Source: Flavobacterium difficile
GTDB lineage: Bacteria; Bacteroidota; Bacteroidia; Flavobacteriales; Flavobacteriaceae
Length of the DNA: 64,000 bases
Assembly (NCBI RefSeq): GCF_011392115.1
Contig: NZ_JAAJBT010000008.1
Span: forward strand, 1 to 64,000
Direction of reading: 5' to 3'
Shown: positions 26,044 to 35,022 of the stretch, piece by piece
Numbering within the stretch: position 1 is the first letter of the stretch
Layout of the letters: the number at the start of each line of letters is the position of its first letter
Program-made: the position numbers and the translations under genes
Notes under the pieces: generated by a model
What the model was told of the DNA's origin: nothing
Seen by the model: only the letters and a program-made list of their open reading frames with translations
Database searches by the model: none

Positions 26044-26586
26044 TTATTCGGTTGAGTATAAAATTCCCCACGCTCCATAATTCATTTCTTTCTCGAAAAT
26101 TTCTCCAACATAATATTCTCGATAAACTTCTAAATGAATTATTTCTTGTGTTTTCGGATTTCTAAAATCAATGTAATGTCTTAATCTTCCATTTTTTGTT
26201 ATATAAGGCTCGTATTTTTCAACACTTTCATTAATTTTTACACTTTCAGATTTTCCGAATAATTTATTTGTTGTAATTATTAGTGAGAATGCAATTCCAA
26301 ACAAAATTCCTGTCGAAAAAATAATCATCATAAAAATTGAAAATATATCTCTCGCTTTTTCTTTAAATTTATTTTTCGGAATATCCTTATCTAAAGGTTT
26401 TACACTTTTATAATAAAATTTTGGTCCAAATATTAGCAAAAAAAGAACAATTGGTAACAGTAAAAATTTTGCAGTAATTTTTAATGCTGTTGAAGTTTCA
26501 AAATATTTTATTGCAAAAAATGGATAACCAATTATTATTGCACAAATAATTATAATTAACCAAACATTTGATTTCCATTTTTCCAT
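26044..26586 (-). CDS. Cassette membrane protein, unknown function (180 aa)
   Basis: Three predicted membrane helices (about residues 8-27, 36-54 and 84-106) and a C-terminal soluble part with HYIDFRNPKTQEIIHLEVYREYYVG, a layout similar to DUF3592-type membrane proteins. Function unknown. Cassette ends match (GTTAGCGGTT / AACCGCTAAC). Confidence 0.75.
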   Translation of the reverse strand: MEKWKSNVWLIIIICAIIIGYPFFAIKYFETSTALKITAKFLLLPIVLFLLIFGPKFYYKSVKPLDKDIPKNKFKEKARDIFSIFMMIIFSTGILFGIAFSLIITTNKLFGKSESVKINESVEKYEPYITKNGRLRHYIDFRNPKTQEIIHLEVYREYYVGEIFEKEMNYGAWGILYSTE

Positions 26587-26618
26587 TCTATTCGTCTCGT
26601 TTTTTTAACATAACCGCT

Positions 26619-26742
26619 AACGTTCCGGCGCTTGGCGAGGTTGCGAAGTTCGGAACCGATTATTTTCTGTTAAAGATAAAATTTCTTGCGAGAAATAAAC
26701 GTGAATTTATTACAAAATTCGCAATCTTGCCAAACGCCTGTT
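26619..26742 (-). repeat. attC-like site 25, type A
   Basis: Type A; -7 region altered to TATCTTTA. Flanks CGCTAAC and GTTGTAT. Confidence 0.9.
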
Positions 26743-26750
26743 GTATGCTG

Positions 26751-27311
26751 TTATTTTTTTCGTTTCAATCTTTTTTCAGCTCGTTCTGCTTCTTTTCGTT
26801 TTCGTTGCCATTCCCAAATTTTATGCTGAATAATTCCAAGACTAATTATTGAAAATCCTTTTGTAGGTTTTTTGAGCTCCTCAGAAATATTCCATTCTGT
26901 ATTTTTTTTATTCCAATCTATTCTTTTTTCTCTGTCAGTTGGATTATATTTTAAGTTTGACTTTTTAAATTCATTGTTGTTAAACTTTTCTACAATTCTT
27001 TTAAGCAATAAAAAAGTATCTTTTTCGTAATCTGAAATTTCACTTTCCGATTTCTCAAAATAATAATCTGGTTCGGATGTCCAAAAAATAAGTGACGCAG
27101 TTCCTTTATCACATTTTTTGCTTTCAATTATCCATTTCAGTATTTCAACTCCATCATCCCAATTATAATTTTCAGCAAGATAATATTGGTCAGTTGTGTT
27201 TAGCTTTTCAAAAAGTTTGAAGTCAGGTAAATAATTTTCGTCATCGCTATCGAATGAAAATTCGATGAAATTTTCTCTAATAAATTTCTCTTTATAAGGC
27301 AATATTATCAT
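26751..27311 (-). CDS. Cassette DUF4274-domain protein (186 aa)
   Basis: ATG at 27311 (MIILPYKEKF) is preferred to a TTG at 27353 that lies in the recombination-site core. Residues 45-90 carry the DUF4274 pattern: YLAENYNWDDGVEILKWII, then KKCDKGTASLIFWTSEPDY. The C-terminus is a Lys/Arg/Glu-rich helix. DUF4274 proteins are common in polymorphic-toxin and immunity neighbourhoods but their function is unknown. A TATATTTG element sits 20 bases upstream of the start, inside the cassette. Confidence 0.8.
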   Translation of the reverse strand: MIILPYKEKFIRENFIEFSFDSDDENYLPDFKLFEKLNTTDQYYLAENYNWDDGVEILKWIIESKKCDKGTASLIFWTSEPDYYFEKSESEISDYEKDTFLLLKRIVEKFNNNEFKKSNLKYNPTDREKRIDWNKKNTEWNISEELKKPTKGFSIISLGIIQHKIWEWQRKRKEAERAEKRLKRKK

Positions 27312-27351
27312 TTCGTTCTTTTTTCTGCGGTTTTCAAATATAATAGCATAC

Positions 27352-27475
27352 AACGTTCCGGCGCTTGGCGAGGTTGCGAGCTTCGGAACCGATTATTTTC
27401 TATCAAAGATAAAATTTCTTGCGAAAAATATACATGAATTTACTACAAAATTCGCAATCTTGCCAAACGCCTGTT
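27352..27475 (-). repeat. attC-like site 26, type A
   Basis: Type A with TATCTTTG. Flanks ATACAAC and GTTAACA. Confidence 0.9.
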
Positions 27476-27483
27476 AACAGTAG

Positions 27484-28872
27484 TTATTTTTTTGAAATAT
27501 CTTTAATATATTTAATAATTTTCCCTCTTTTATGTTCTTTGGCAAAGTCTAATACTGAAAAACCATTGCACTTTATTTTAATATCAGCACCCATTTTTAG
27601 TAACAATTTAAAAATTTCTAAGTTGTTTTTTTCTATTGTTTTAAATATTGGGGAAAAGCCATGACAATCAACTATATTAACATCTGCATGATATTCTAGA
27701 AGTAATTTGACAATTTCAATATTTTCGTATTTTACAGCATAGTTTAATGGATAATTATTAATGTGATTTTTTATGTCTGGATTTGCTCCATTTTCTAATA
27801 AAAAATCAGTTATTTTATTTTCACCTTGAGCTACAGAATAATGCAGATATGTCCAGCCATTATTTCTTTGGAAGTTTATATCTAAATCGTTATTTTCTTC
27901 AAATATTTTTTTCAATAAATTTAAATTACCTGAATTTATTACATTTACAATTTTATCTTCAATTTCTGAATAACTATTTACTAAAGATTTTTCCTTTGCA
28001 CGATTTTTAATTTCAGTTTGAATTTCTTTTGTAGATTTATCTTTTAAGTTATTTGCCAATAAAGGTGAATAAACTATTATATTATTTAAAGTTAAAATTT
28101 GCTCTTCATAAGTTATAAAATACTTTTTAGTATAAATATATTTTTTGAAAAAAAATGCTAAAATTATAACATAGCATAGTAAAAAACTATAATAAAAAGA
28201 CGTTGGCTTTAGGCCATAAATAATCATTATTAATATTGCAAAACATAAAAAAAGATTTATTGAAAATAAGGATAAATTAAATTTCACAATTTTCCATCTT
28301 TCACCACTTGAATTTAATTCTAATCCTGTTTTTGCCCCAAGAAAACTAAAATATGAATCAAGTCTTTCGTGTTTCTCTTTCTCGTTTTTTGAAGTATTAA
28401 TTATTTCCTCAATGTTATTTTTTTCATATTCTTCAAATTCTATTTTTGGTCTTAAAACTTTATAAGAAATTGAAAATCTCTTGTACAATAAAAAATTATT
28501 CCAAAAAAAAATCCCAAAAAGTAATGCGAAAAACGAAAAGATAGTAATATTAAATATTTTTTCTAAATAACTAAAATGATAGAGAATTGTTAAGATTATA
28601 ATTGAGTAAAATATAGAACAAATTGAAAAATGAATTGAATATATTTTATTAAATGTTTTTTCTTTTTTCTCTATAACCAAATAGCTAGTAATAATTTCAT
28701 AAAAGAAATAACTATTTGAAAACAAAATTACATATAATTCTAAATTCTTTGAAATTTTCAAATTGTCAAAAAAAGAAAATTGGCTTATTTTTAAATTAAA
28801 GAATAATATTAGAGTTGAAATTCCAAATACAACTATAAATTTATTTCTATTACTATCAAATTTTTCTATCAA
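27484..28872 (-). CDS. Cassette membrane protein with ankyrin repeats (462 aa)
   Basis: The N-terminal 260 residues hold several hydrophobic helices (about 14-33, 44-62, 80-98, 104-122, 200-220, 228-246). Residues about 335-455 are three to four ankyrin repeats (NGWTYLHYSVAQGENKITDF, NYPLNYAVKYENIEIVKLLL, GFSPIFKTIEKNNLEIFKLL), so a membrane-anchored protein-binding module faces the cytosol or periplasm. Partner unknown. Confidence 0.85.
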   Translation of the reverse strand: MIEKFDSNRNKFIVVFGISTLILFFNLKISQFSFFDNLKISKNLELYVILFSNSYFFYEIITSYLVIEKKEKTFNKIYSIHFSICSIFYSIIILTILYHFSYLEKIFNITIFSFFALLFGIFFWNNFLLYKRFSISYKVLRPKIEFEEYEKNNIEEIINTSKNEKEKHERLDSYFSFLGAKTGLELNSSGERWKIVKFNLSLFSINLFLCFAILIMIIYGLKPTSFYYSFLLCYVIILAFFFKKYIYTKKYFITYEEQILTLNNIIVYSPLLANNLKDKSTKEIQTEIKNRAKEKSLVNSYSEIEDKIVNVINSGNLNLLKKIFEENNDLDINFQRNNGWTYLHYSVAQGENKITDFLLENGANPDIKNHINNYPLNYAVKYENIEIVKLLLEYHADVNIVDCHGFSPIFKTIEKNNLEIFKLLLKMGADIKIKCNGFSVLDFAKEHKRGKIIKYIKDISKK

Positions 28873-28896
28873 AGTAGTTTTTTTATAATTACTGTT

Positions 28897-29020
28897 AACG
28901 TTCCGGCGCTTGGCGAGGTTGCGAACTTCGGAACTAATTATTTTCTATCAAAGATAAAATTTCTTGCGAGAAATAAACGTGAATTTACCACAAAATTCGC
29001 AATCTTGCCAAACGCCTGTT
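28897..29020 (-). repeat. attC-like site 27, type A
   Basis: Identical to site 29 from AAC onward (AACTAATTATTTTC and TTTACCAC variants shared). Flanks TGTTAAC and GTTATAG. Confidence 0.92.
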
Positions 29021-29031
29021 ATAGGCAGTTA

Positions 29032-29388
29032 TTATTCTAAACTAAATAATTTAAAAGGTTCGTAATTACAATCAAAATCTTCTTTCATATCATCCGGCCA
29101 ATAATATTTTCCAATATAATTTGTGATTTCAAAATAATTATCCGCAATCCAATCCATATTCCAATCTCTAAAGTGTCTTGCAATTGCGACATAATTATTA
29201 AAATATACTTTTTCAAATGATTCGATTTGAATTTCTAAATCAAAACTTCTATGCGCAATTTCTGACATAATAAGAGTTTTCCATAACCAACCTTTCATTT
29301 CATTCGAATGAGATAAATCTTTTTCAATCTCAATGCGTAGTTTGTCTTTAAATCTTACCGTAGCATTAATAATTCTAGTATTATCCAT
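29032..29388 (-). CDS. Cassette protein, unknown function, copy 1 of 2 (118 aa)
   Basis: Soluble, starts MDNTRIINATVRFKDKLRIE; rich in Trp/Tyr/Phe toward the end (HFRDWNMDWIADNYFEITNY). No family recognised. It is identical to the gene at 30495-30851. The duplicated unit runs from the site on the left through the gene to its 5' end and stops at the next site, as expected for cassette-level duplication. Confidence 0.8.
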   Translation of the reverse strand: MDNTRIINATVRFKDKLRIEIEKDLSHSNEMKGWLWKTLIMSEIAHRSFDLEIQIESFEKVYFNNYVAIARHFRDWNMDWIADNYFEITNYIGKYYWPDDMKEDFDCNYEPFKLFSLE

Positions 29389-29409
29389 AAAGTATTTTAA
29401 ATTGCCTAT

Positions 29410-29533
29410 AACGTTCCGGCGCTTGGCGAGGTTGCGAACTTCGGAACTGAATATTTTCTACCAAAGATAAAATTTCTTGCGAGAAATAAACGTGAATTTA
29501 CTACAAAATTCGCAATCTTGCCAAACGCTTGTT
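29410..29533 (-). repeat. attC-like site 28, type A
   Basis: Type A (ACTGAATATTTTC, CCAAAGATA) with TATCTTTG. Flanks CTATAAC and GTTAGCA. Confidence 0.9.
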
Positions 29534-29548
29534 AGCAGTAGCTTTTTT

Positions 29549-29893
29549 TTAGATTTTTAAACGTTTAGTAATTCTCTCAAGCAATTCTTCCAATTCAAGT
29601 TCTCTATCAACAATTTCATAGCGCTCGATTTTAAAGATATTCAATATTGAACTCAACGATTCCATTTTCCACGCATCTTTTTCCACTCTTTGAGTTTTCA
29701 GAAACCTCTCAATGTTTTTAAATGTAAGCTTTGTATTTATATGGAGTTTCAATTCTGTTACAAGTTCACTTGGCTCACTTATACTAGTAGGCCAATCGCT
29801 TATAGCTTCTAATAAACTTTCTGCAGCAGATTTTAAGTCAGCTTCTGTCGCATCATTGTCTAAAGTGTCAATTAATTCTTCTGTGGTTATCAT
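29549..29893 (-). CDS. Cassette protein, unknown function (114 aa)
   Basis: ATG at 29893 gives MITTEELIDTLDNDATEADL; the GTG further upstream lies in a site remnant. Highly helical and acidic (SAAESLLEAISDWP, ELELEELLERITKRL), possibly a small helical bundle such as an immunity protein; that is a guess. It shares one cassette with the membrane protein at 29935. Confidence 0.7.
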   Translation of the reverse strand: MITTEELIDTLDNDATEADLKSAAESLLEAISDWPTSISEPSELVTELKLHINTKLTFKNIERFLKTQRVEKDAWKMESLSSILNIFKIERYEIVDRELELEELLERITKRLKI

Positions 29894-29904
29894 CTTTAGT
29901 TTTA

Positions 29905-29928
29905 TATTCACGCTGTTATCAGTAGCTT
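29905..29928 (-). repeat. Remnant of a lost recombination-site end between two genes
   Basis: CACGCTGTTATCAGTAGCTTTT resembles the right end of site 28 (ACGCTTGTTAGCAGTAGC) with three changes, while the rest of a site is absent. Confidence 0.45.
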
Positions 29929-29934
29929 TTATTG

Positions 29935-30333
29935 TTAATCAAGCACATATCCAAAATACCAATTCATATAGCTAAAACAACAGAATTGGATATAAACGAA
30001 TATATTTATAGTTATTAGTATTAAAGCTAATTTTTTATATGGATTAATATTATTGTTGAAAAAATTTAAAATGAAAAGTAATGGCACAAATCCTAGGGAA
30101 ATAGCAATTGTAAGTAAATATGCTAACATAATAATTGTTCCAGCTTTTTCAGGAAAAATATTGAATTGCTTTCCAGAATCTACAAATTCTTGAGTAAAAT
30201 CAATTGAAGAAGGAACTTCTCCATATCGCAAATAAACATTTAAATATGAAGCCACAGAAACTATTACGAAAACTAATATAATAGTGAAAATTGAGTAATA
30301 AATAATTTTGATAGATTTATTTATAAGTTTCAT
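29935..30333 (-). CDS. Cassette membrane protein, unknown function (132 aa)
   Basis: Three hydrophobic helices (about residues 10-31, 64-90, 99-120) and a short extracytoplasmic loop with DFTQEFVDSGKQFNIFPEKA. No family recognised. The outer cassette ends (GTTAGCAGTA at 29531 and TACTGCTAAC at 30353) enclose this gene and the one at 29549, so two former cassettes are now one. Confidence 0.75.
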   Translation of the reverse strand: MKLINKSIKIIYYSIFTIILVFVIVSVASYLNVYLRYGEVPSSIDFTQEFVDSGKQFNIFPEKAGTIIMLAYLLTIAISLGFVPLLFILNFFNNNINPYKKLALILITINIFVYIQFCCFSYMNWYFGYVLD

Positions 30334-30359
30334 TACGAAAGTTTTTTAAAGTTACTGCT

Positions 30360-30483
30360 AACGTTCCGGCGCTTGGCGAGGTTGCGAACTTCGGAACTAA
30401 TTATTTTCTATCAAAGATAAAATTTCTTGCGAGAAATAAACGTGAATTTACCACAAAATTCGCAATCTTGCCAAACGCCTGTT
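30360..30483 (-). repeat. attC-like site 29, type A
   Basis: Same sequence as site 27, carried by the duplicated cassette. Flanks TGCTAAC and GTTATAG. Confidence 0.92.
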
Positions 30484-30494
30484 ATAGGCAGTTA

Positions 30495-30851
30495 TTATTC
30501 TAAACTAAATAATTTAAAAGGTTCGTAATTACAATCAAAATCTTCTTTCATATCATCCGGCCAATAATATTTTCCAATATAATTTGTGATTTCAAAATAA
30601 TTATCCGCAATCCAATCCATATTCCAATCTCTAAAGTGTCTTGCAATTGCGACATAATTATTAAAATATACTTTTTCAAATGATTCGATTTGAATTTCTA
30701 AATCAAAACTTCTATGCGCAATTTCTGACATAATAAGAGTTTTCCATAACCAACCTTTCATTTCATTCGAATGAGATAAATCTTTTTCAATCTCAATGCG
30801 TAGTTTGTCTTTAAATCTTACCGTAGCATTAATAATTCTAGTATTATCCAT
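30495..30851 (-). CDS. Cassette protein, unknown function, copy 2 of 2 (118 aa)
   Basis: Identical to the protein at 29032-29388, and the surrounding bases are the same from the left site to the right cassette end (AATTGCCTATAAC). The right-hand neighbouring sites differ (28 against 30), which fixes the cassette boundary. Lack of any substitution argues for recent duplication. Confidence 0.8.
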   Translation of the reverse strand: MDNTRIINATVRFKDKLRIEIEKDLSHSNEMKGWLWKTLIMSEIAHRSFDLEIQIESFEKVYFNNYVAIARHFRDWNMDWIADNYFEITNYIGKYYWPDDMKEDFDCNYEPFKLFSLE

Positions 30852-30872
30852 AAAGTATTTTAAATTGCCTAT

Positions 30873-30996
30873 AACGTTCCGGCGCTTGGCGAGGTTGCGA
30901 ACTTCGGAACCGATTATTTTCTTTCAAAGATAAAATTTCTTGCGAGAAATAAACATGAATTTACTACAAAATTCGCAATCTTGCCAAACGCCTGTT
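30873..30996 (-). repeat. attC-like site 30, type A
   Basis: Type A with TATCTTTG. Flanks CTATAAC and GTTAGTG. Confidence 0.9.
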
Positions 30997-31014
30997 AGTG
31001 GCTGTTTTTATTTT

Positions 31015-31302
31015 CTATTCAGTCTCTTTTCTTTTTTTCGACTTTTCGATGTAATCCAATTCAGGAGTTGAACTTACTCTTGACAGGAAATGAATTGTTC
31101 CAGTTGTTTTAAATTTTTTAGTGGCCCAAATTATTCCAATTAAAAATCCAACTATTGCAATAATTAACCCGAATATCATTCCGTTTTCGTTTGGAAAATA
31201 ATGATAAATTCCAAAACCAAAACCAATTCCAAGTAGAGTAGGCGACAATACAATTTGAATCCAACCTACAATTTCAGTAATAATTTCAAAAGTTTTATGC
31301 AT
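31015..31302 (-). CDS. Cassette membrane protein, unknown function (95 aa)
   Basis: Two hydrophobic helices (about 12-34 and 40-62) and a basic C-terminal tail (EKSKKRKETE). It is the second gene of a two-gene cassette. No family recognised. Confidence 0.7.
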   Translation of the reverse strand: MHKTFEIITEIVGWIQIVLSPTLLGIGFGFGIYHYFPNENGMIFGLIIAIVGFLIGIIWATKKFKTTGTIHFLSRVSSTPELDYIEKSKKRKETE

Positions 31303-31341
31303 TTCAGTTTTAAATTAGATTTTTTGTTTTTTCTAATATGT

Positions 31342-31635
31342 TTATGTTTCTTTTCTTTTTAGCATTATTATTTTGGCAGTTTTTATAATTCCAATTATTA
31401 ATAAGTGAGTTGAAAAAAATAATTCTCCATAAAACAATATTACTAAAGAATTTCCGTATTTGAAATTTTCTTTATCTGAAAATATGTAGGTCATAAAAGT
31501 TAAATATATTATGAAAATTACAAGATTTACTTTAAAAAAAATATTTTTATGAATTATAAATCCTTGAACAAGATAAATAAGTAACAAAACATAACAAATG
31601 TAAAGTACCATAAATTCGAAATCAGTAGGAATCAT
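31342..31635 (-). CDS. Cassette membrane protein, unknown function (97 aa)
   Basis: ATG at 31635 (MIPTDFEFMVLYICYV) is preferred to the GTG at 31677, which sits at the cassette end. About three hydrophobic helices and a Lys/Arg tail. It is followed after 39 bases by the next membrane protein gene in the same cassette; ends GTTAGTGGCT / AGCCACTAAC enclose both, so they may act together. Confidence 0.7.
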   Translation of the reverse strand: MIPTDFEFMVLYICYVLLLIYLVQGFIIHKNIFFKVNLVIFIIYLTFMTYIFSDKENFKYGNSLVILFYGELFFSTHLLIIGIIKTAKIIMLKRKET

Positions 31636-31678
31636 ATTTTCTGTTTTTTTTCGTTGCTGCTCGGACAAAATAGCCACT

Positions 31679-31804
31679 AACGTTCCGCGGCTTGGCGCAG
31701 TAGCGGCTGCGTGGAACGATTATTTCTTGCTAAGATAAGATTTTCCAGCGGAAAATCGAACGTGATTTTAACTATAAAAGTAGCTATTGTGCCAAACCGT
31801 TGTT
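31679..31804 (-). repeat. attC-like site 31, type C
   Basis: Arms GCGGCTTGGCGCAGTAGCGG and GCTATTGTGCCAAACCGT, loop with TTTTCCAGCGGAAAATCG. -7-like TATCTTAG. Flanks CACTAAC and GTTATAA. Confidence 0.88.
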
Positions 31805-31815
31805 ATAAGCCGTTT

Positions 31816-32739
31816 TTATTTTCTCTTCCGCCAGTCTTCTAATGTTATTGAAGTTTTAGTTTTCGGATTGAAGTATTTTATTTCAAAAGTTTTTTGGCCT
31901 ACATGATAATTAAATTCTTTATTCCCGGCTTCTATTCTAATCCAATAATAACTTTTTCCAGTATCATATGGAGATTCTAAAATGGTAGTTGAAGACCAAT
32001 TTTGATTTTCAGGCATTTTTATCAATAATTGCGTAATCTTTTCTCGTTTTTCATTATCAACATTACAAATCTCACAAATTTCAAAACTTGGATTTCCAGT
32101 AGGAAAAAAAACTTCATTGAGTAAAGGTTTGTTTTTTTCAAGCTCTTCAACTCTTTTTTGAGTCCATATATAATAAATAAAATGTTTTCGCGATTTATCA
32201 TCTTCGAGATTATATTTATAAGTTTTAAGAGCAGAGATTTTGTCTCCTATACTTTCATAATAGTTTCCGAGCGCATAATAGCTTCCATTCCGATTACCAA
32301 TGCTGTCAATAAAGGATTTTGCAGTTTTGTAATCTTTTAATTTGACGTAGTTTGCTGCATGAGCAATTGCAGCTTCGCCAGTTTTGTCGTCTTCGAAATT
32401 TAGTTCGTCAATTGATTCTCTATACTTGCCAATTTTATAAAATAGTTCTGCTTTTAAATAGTGCAATTTACTTTCAATATTAGACTTTATTTGAGATTTA
32501 TATTTTTCAGTTTCTTTTTTATTTGCAATCAATAAGCTATCAGTTTTTTTAATTACTTTTTCTGAATTGCTTTCAGATTCTTTGTATAGAGTTACTAAAT
32601 AGTCATCAAATTTTCTCATCTCCATAGAAACTTTATCAGCTTCCTCACATGCTTCATGTCCATGTTCATATACATGTTCATTCTCATTTTTGCATGATAT
32701 AAAAAATATAGATAATATGATTGTAAATAATATCTTCAT
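31816..32739 (-). CDS. Cassette TPR-type lipoprotein (307 aa)
   Basis: The signal ends IFFISC. A His-rich linker HVYEHGHEAC follows. Residues about 75-205 form helical TPR-like pairs (YLKAELFYKIGKYRESIDEL, AAIAHAANYVKLKDYKTAKSF, YALGNYYESIGDKISALKTY). The C-terminal 90 residues hold CEICNVDNEKREKI and a beta-rich end. Probably a protein-interaction lipoprotein; partner unknown. Confidence 0.8.
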   Translation of the reverse strand: MKILFTIILSIFFISCKNENEHVYEHGHEACEEADKVSMEMRKFDDYLVTLYKESESNSEKVIKKTDSLLIANKKETEKYKSQIKSNIESKLHYLKAELFYKIGKYRESIDELNFEDDKTGEAAIAHAANYVKLKDYKTAKSFIDSIGNRNGSYYALGNYYESIGDKISALKTYKYNLEDDKSRKHFIYYIWTQKRVEELEKNKPLLNEVFFPTGNPSFEICEICNVDNEKREKITQLLIKMPENQNWSSTTILESPYDTGKSYYWIRIEAGNKEFNYHVGQKTFEIKYFNPKTKTSITLEDWRKRK

Positions 32740-32767
32740 ATGCGGATTTGTGTTTAAAATGGCTTAT

Positions 32768-32890
32768 AACGTTCCGCGGCTTGCTGAAGTGGCGACTTCG
32801 TAACCGCTAATTTTCTTTCAAATATAATATTTCTTGCGAAAAATGAACGTGATTTTAAAGAAAAAGTCGCCATTTTAGCAAACCGCTGTT
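32768..32890 (-). repeat. attC-like site 32, type B
   Basis: Type B with GCGAAAAATGAACGTG as at sites 11 and 14. Flanks TTATAAC and GTTAAAT. Confidence 0.9.
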
Positions 32891-33301
32891 AAATACAGGT
32901 TTTTTATTTATTTCTCATTTTAGGTTTTCAGTTTTCGTTCGTTTTATCGATTCCAACATTTTCGCAATACATTTTGCAAACCAATTGAAGTAATCAAACT
33001 CGTTTCTACAAGTTATTCGCAATCCAATTCAAGCTTCCTTTTCCGATTCAACAAGTTTGCGCAATCTTTTTCTCAATCCAATTCAAGTTACGTTTTTCAG
33101 CTCAACATTTTTCGTAATCTAATTCAAGTAAATTTTTCCGATTCAACTTGTTTTCGCAATCAAAATCAACACATTTTTTCCAATTCAAGTATTTTATAAA
33201 GATTTCGAAAAAAAGAAAATAGACGAGAAGTATTCAAGCAAAATAGATGTGAAAATATTCAGATTTTATTCAGCATTCTCGATTCAACAAAACTTGTATT
33301 T
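32891..33301. repeat. Non-coding repeat cassette, family N2 (copy c)
   Basis: Third copy of the family at 17370 and 19032, 13 kb away from the others but nearly identical. Same ends and same left site. Confidence 0.75.
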
Positions 33302-33424
33302 AACGGGCCGCGGCTTGCTGAAGTGGCGACTTCGTAAATTGTTTATTTGTAGCTAAGATACAATTTCTTGCGAAAAATGAATGTAATTTTAAAGAAAAAG
33401 TCGCCATTTTAGCAAACCGCTGTT
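33302..33424 (-). repeat. attC-like site 33, type B arms with foreign loop
   Basis: Type B arms on both sides, spacer GGGCC, and a loop GTAAATTGTTTATTTGTAGC with TATCTTAG as in type C. Flanks ATTTAAC and GTTATGC. Confidence 0.85.
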
Positions 33425-33854
33425 ATGCGACGTATTATTTATTTAAAATTGAATCTAAATTTATAAATCTCCAAGTTTTCACGATTCTTTTTTGACGCAA
33501 TCTTACACGTTTCAATATTCTCGCAAACCTTTCACGAATCATTTTTCGTTTCAATATTCGTTCAAACTTTAACGATTCCAATTTTCTGCAAAGTTACACG
33601 CTTCAATATTCACACAAACTTTTCACGAATCAACTTTTTTTCGTTTCACGATTCACTCAAACTTTTGCGAATCCAATTTTCCGCAATCTTAAAAGTTTCA
33701 ATATTCTCGCAAACTATTTACGAATCAAAATCCTCAATTCATTTTCATAAATTATTCAACAAAACAATGTCAAATCAAGTTTTTAGTAGAAAAAAGAAAA
33801 AAATGAAAATATGATAAAATCACTCATTTTCTATTCAGCGGAAATATGTTGCAT
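33425..33854. repeat. Non-coding repeat cassette, family N5
   Basis: Diverged units of about 60 bp with CTCGCAAACCTTTCACGAATC and CGTTTCAATATTC. The only copy in the window. Ends GTTATGCGAC / GTTGCATAAC. Confidence 0.7.
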
Positions 33855-33981
33855 AACGTTCTGCGGCTTGGCGCAGTAGCGGCTGCGTGGAACGATTATT
33901 TTCTTGCTAAGATAAGATTTTCCAGCGGAAAATCGAACGTGTTATTAAAGCTAAAAGTAGCTATTGAGCCAAACCGCTGTT
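33855..33981 (-). repeat. attC-like site 34, type C
   Basis: Same type as site 31, spacer GTTCT. Flanks GCATAAC and GTTACCA. Confidence 0.88.
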
Positions 33982-33991
33982 ACCAGCAGTT

Positions 33992-34861
33992 TTATTCATA
34001 TAAATATAGATGAGTAATTTCAAGTTCGTTTTCTGTATTATATCTTTCTTGTTTTATTAATTCGTTGTTTTGATTATAGTAGTTTTTGGTTTTTACATCA
34101 CCTCTAATTCCAGTTTCGTCTGGTTCCGTCATTTCAATTAGACGGTTATTTTCATCATAAACAAATCTTATTTTACCAATACTACTACAAATATCACTAA
34201 AAGTATATTCGTTTTTCCATAGTCTTATATAATCATAATTCCCTTTTTCAAAACATTCTCTAAATTCTTCCCAGATTAATTCATCGTTTTGGAATAATTT
34301 AATTTTGGTTAGTAAACCATCATAATTATAAAAATACAAATATCTTTTTTGACGATTATATTCTTTTTCATCAACAATACTTTCTATTTTTTGACCTTTT
34401 GAATTATAGATTAATTTTTCTTCTAATATTGTTTCCCAAGAAGGATTTTTTTCAAAATCTTCATCATCTAATAAGCAATCTTCATGGTTTTTTTGTTTTT
34501 TTAATCTTTTTTCAAAGCTTTTAACTATTGTTTTTTCTAAGTAGTTTTTATTATTATAATCTAACTCTATTATTTGCTTTTTAACTGAATTTCTATGACT
34601 TGTTTCAGTTTTTATTAATAGACTATCTCTATAATAATTATTTTCAATATAATCTGTTATAGCACTTAAACGCGAAAATTTAAAATCAATTGTTTCTTCA
34701 TAAATTATTAAATTTCTATCATTAAATTTTACAATTTTACTAATGTGACCATTTGTACTATCATTTTCAGCAAATTGATAAATTTTATAATTTCTTTTCT
34801 GTTGAGAAAATGAAACATAATTTATAAAGCATAGTAATAGAATTAATATTGTCTTTTTCAT
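33992..34861 (-). CDS. Cassette secreted protein, RHS-like strand repeats (289 aa)
   Basis: ATG at 34861 gives a signal peptide ending SFSQQ; the longer frame reads into the recombination site. The mature protein is a series of short Tyr/Asn-rich strands such as LIYNSKGQKIESIVDEKEYN, FVYDENNRLIEMTEPDETG and KNYYNQNNELIKQERYN, which resemble the YD-type strand repeats of surface proteins, here without the toxin parts. Function unknown. Confidence 0.8.
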   Translation of the reverse strand: MKKTILILLLCFINYVSFSQQKRNYKIYQFAENDSTNGHISKIVKFNDRNLIIYEETIDFKFSRLSAITDYIENNYYRDSLLIKTETSHRNSVKKQIIELDYNNKNYLEKTIVKSFEKRLKKQKNHEDCLLDDEDFEKNPSWETILEEKLIYNSKGQKIESIVDEKEYNRQKRYLYFYNYDGLLTKIKLFQNDELIWEEFRECFEKGNYDYIRLWKNEYTFSDICSSIGKIRFVYDENNRLIEMTEPDETGIRGDVKTKNYYNQNNELIKQERYNTENELEITHLYLYE

Positions 34862-34884
34862 TTTGTTTTTTAAAAATTGCTGGT

Positions 34885-35008
34885 AACGTTCCGGCGCTTG
34901 GCGAGGTTGCGAGCTTCGGAACTGATTATTTTCTATCAAAGATAAAATTTCTTGCGATAAATAAACGTGAATTTACCACAAAATTCGCAATCTTGCCAAA
35001 CGCTTGTT
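34885..35008 (-). repeat. attC-like site 35, type A
   Basis: Type A with TATCTTTG, arm end ACGCTTG. Flanks TGGTAAC and GTTAGGC. Confidence 0.9.
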
Positions 35009-35022
35009 AGGCGTTCGTTTTT

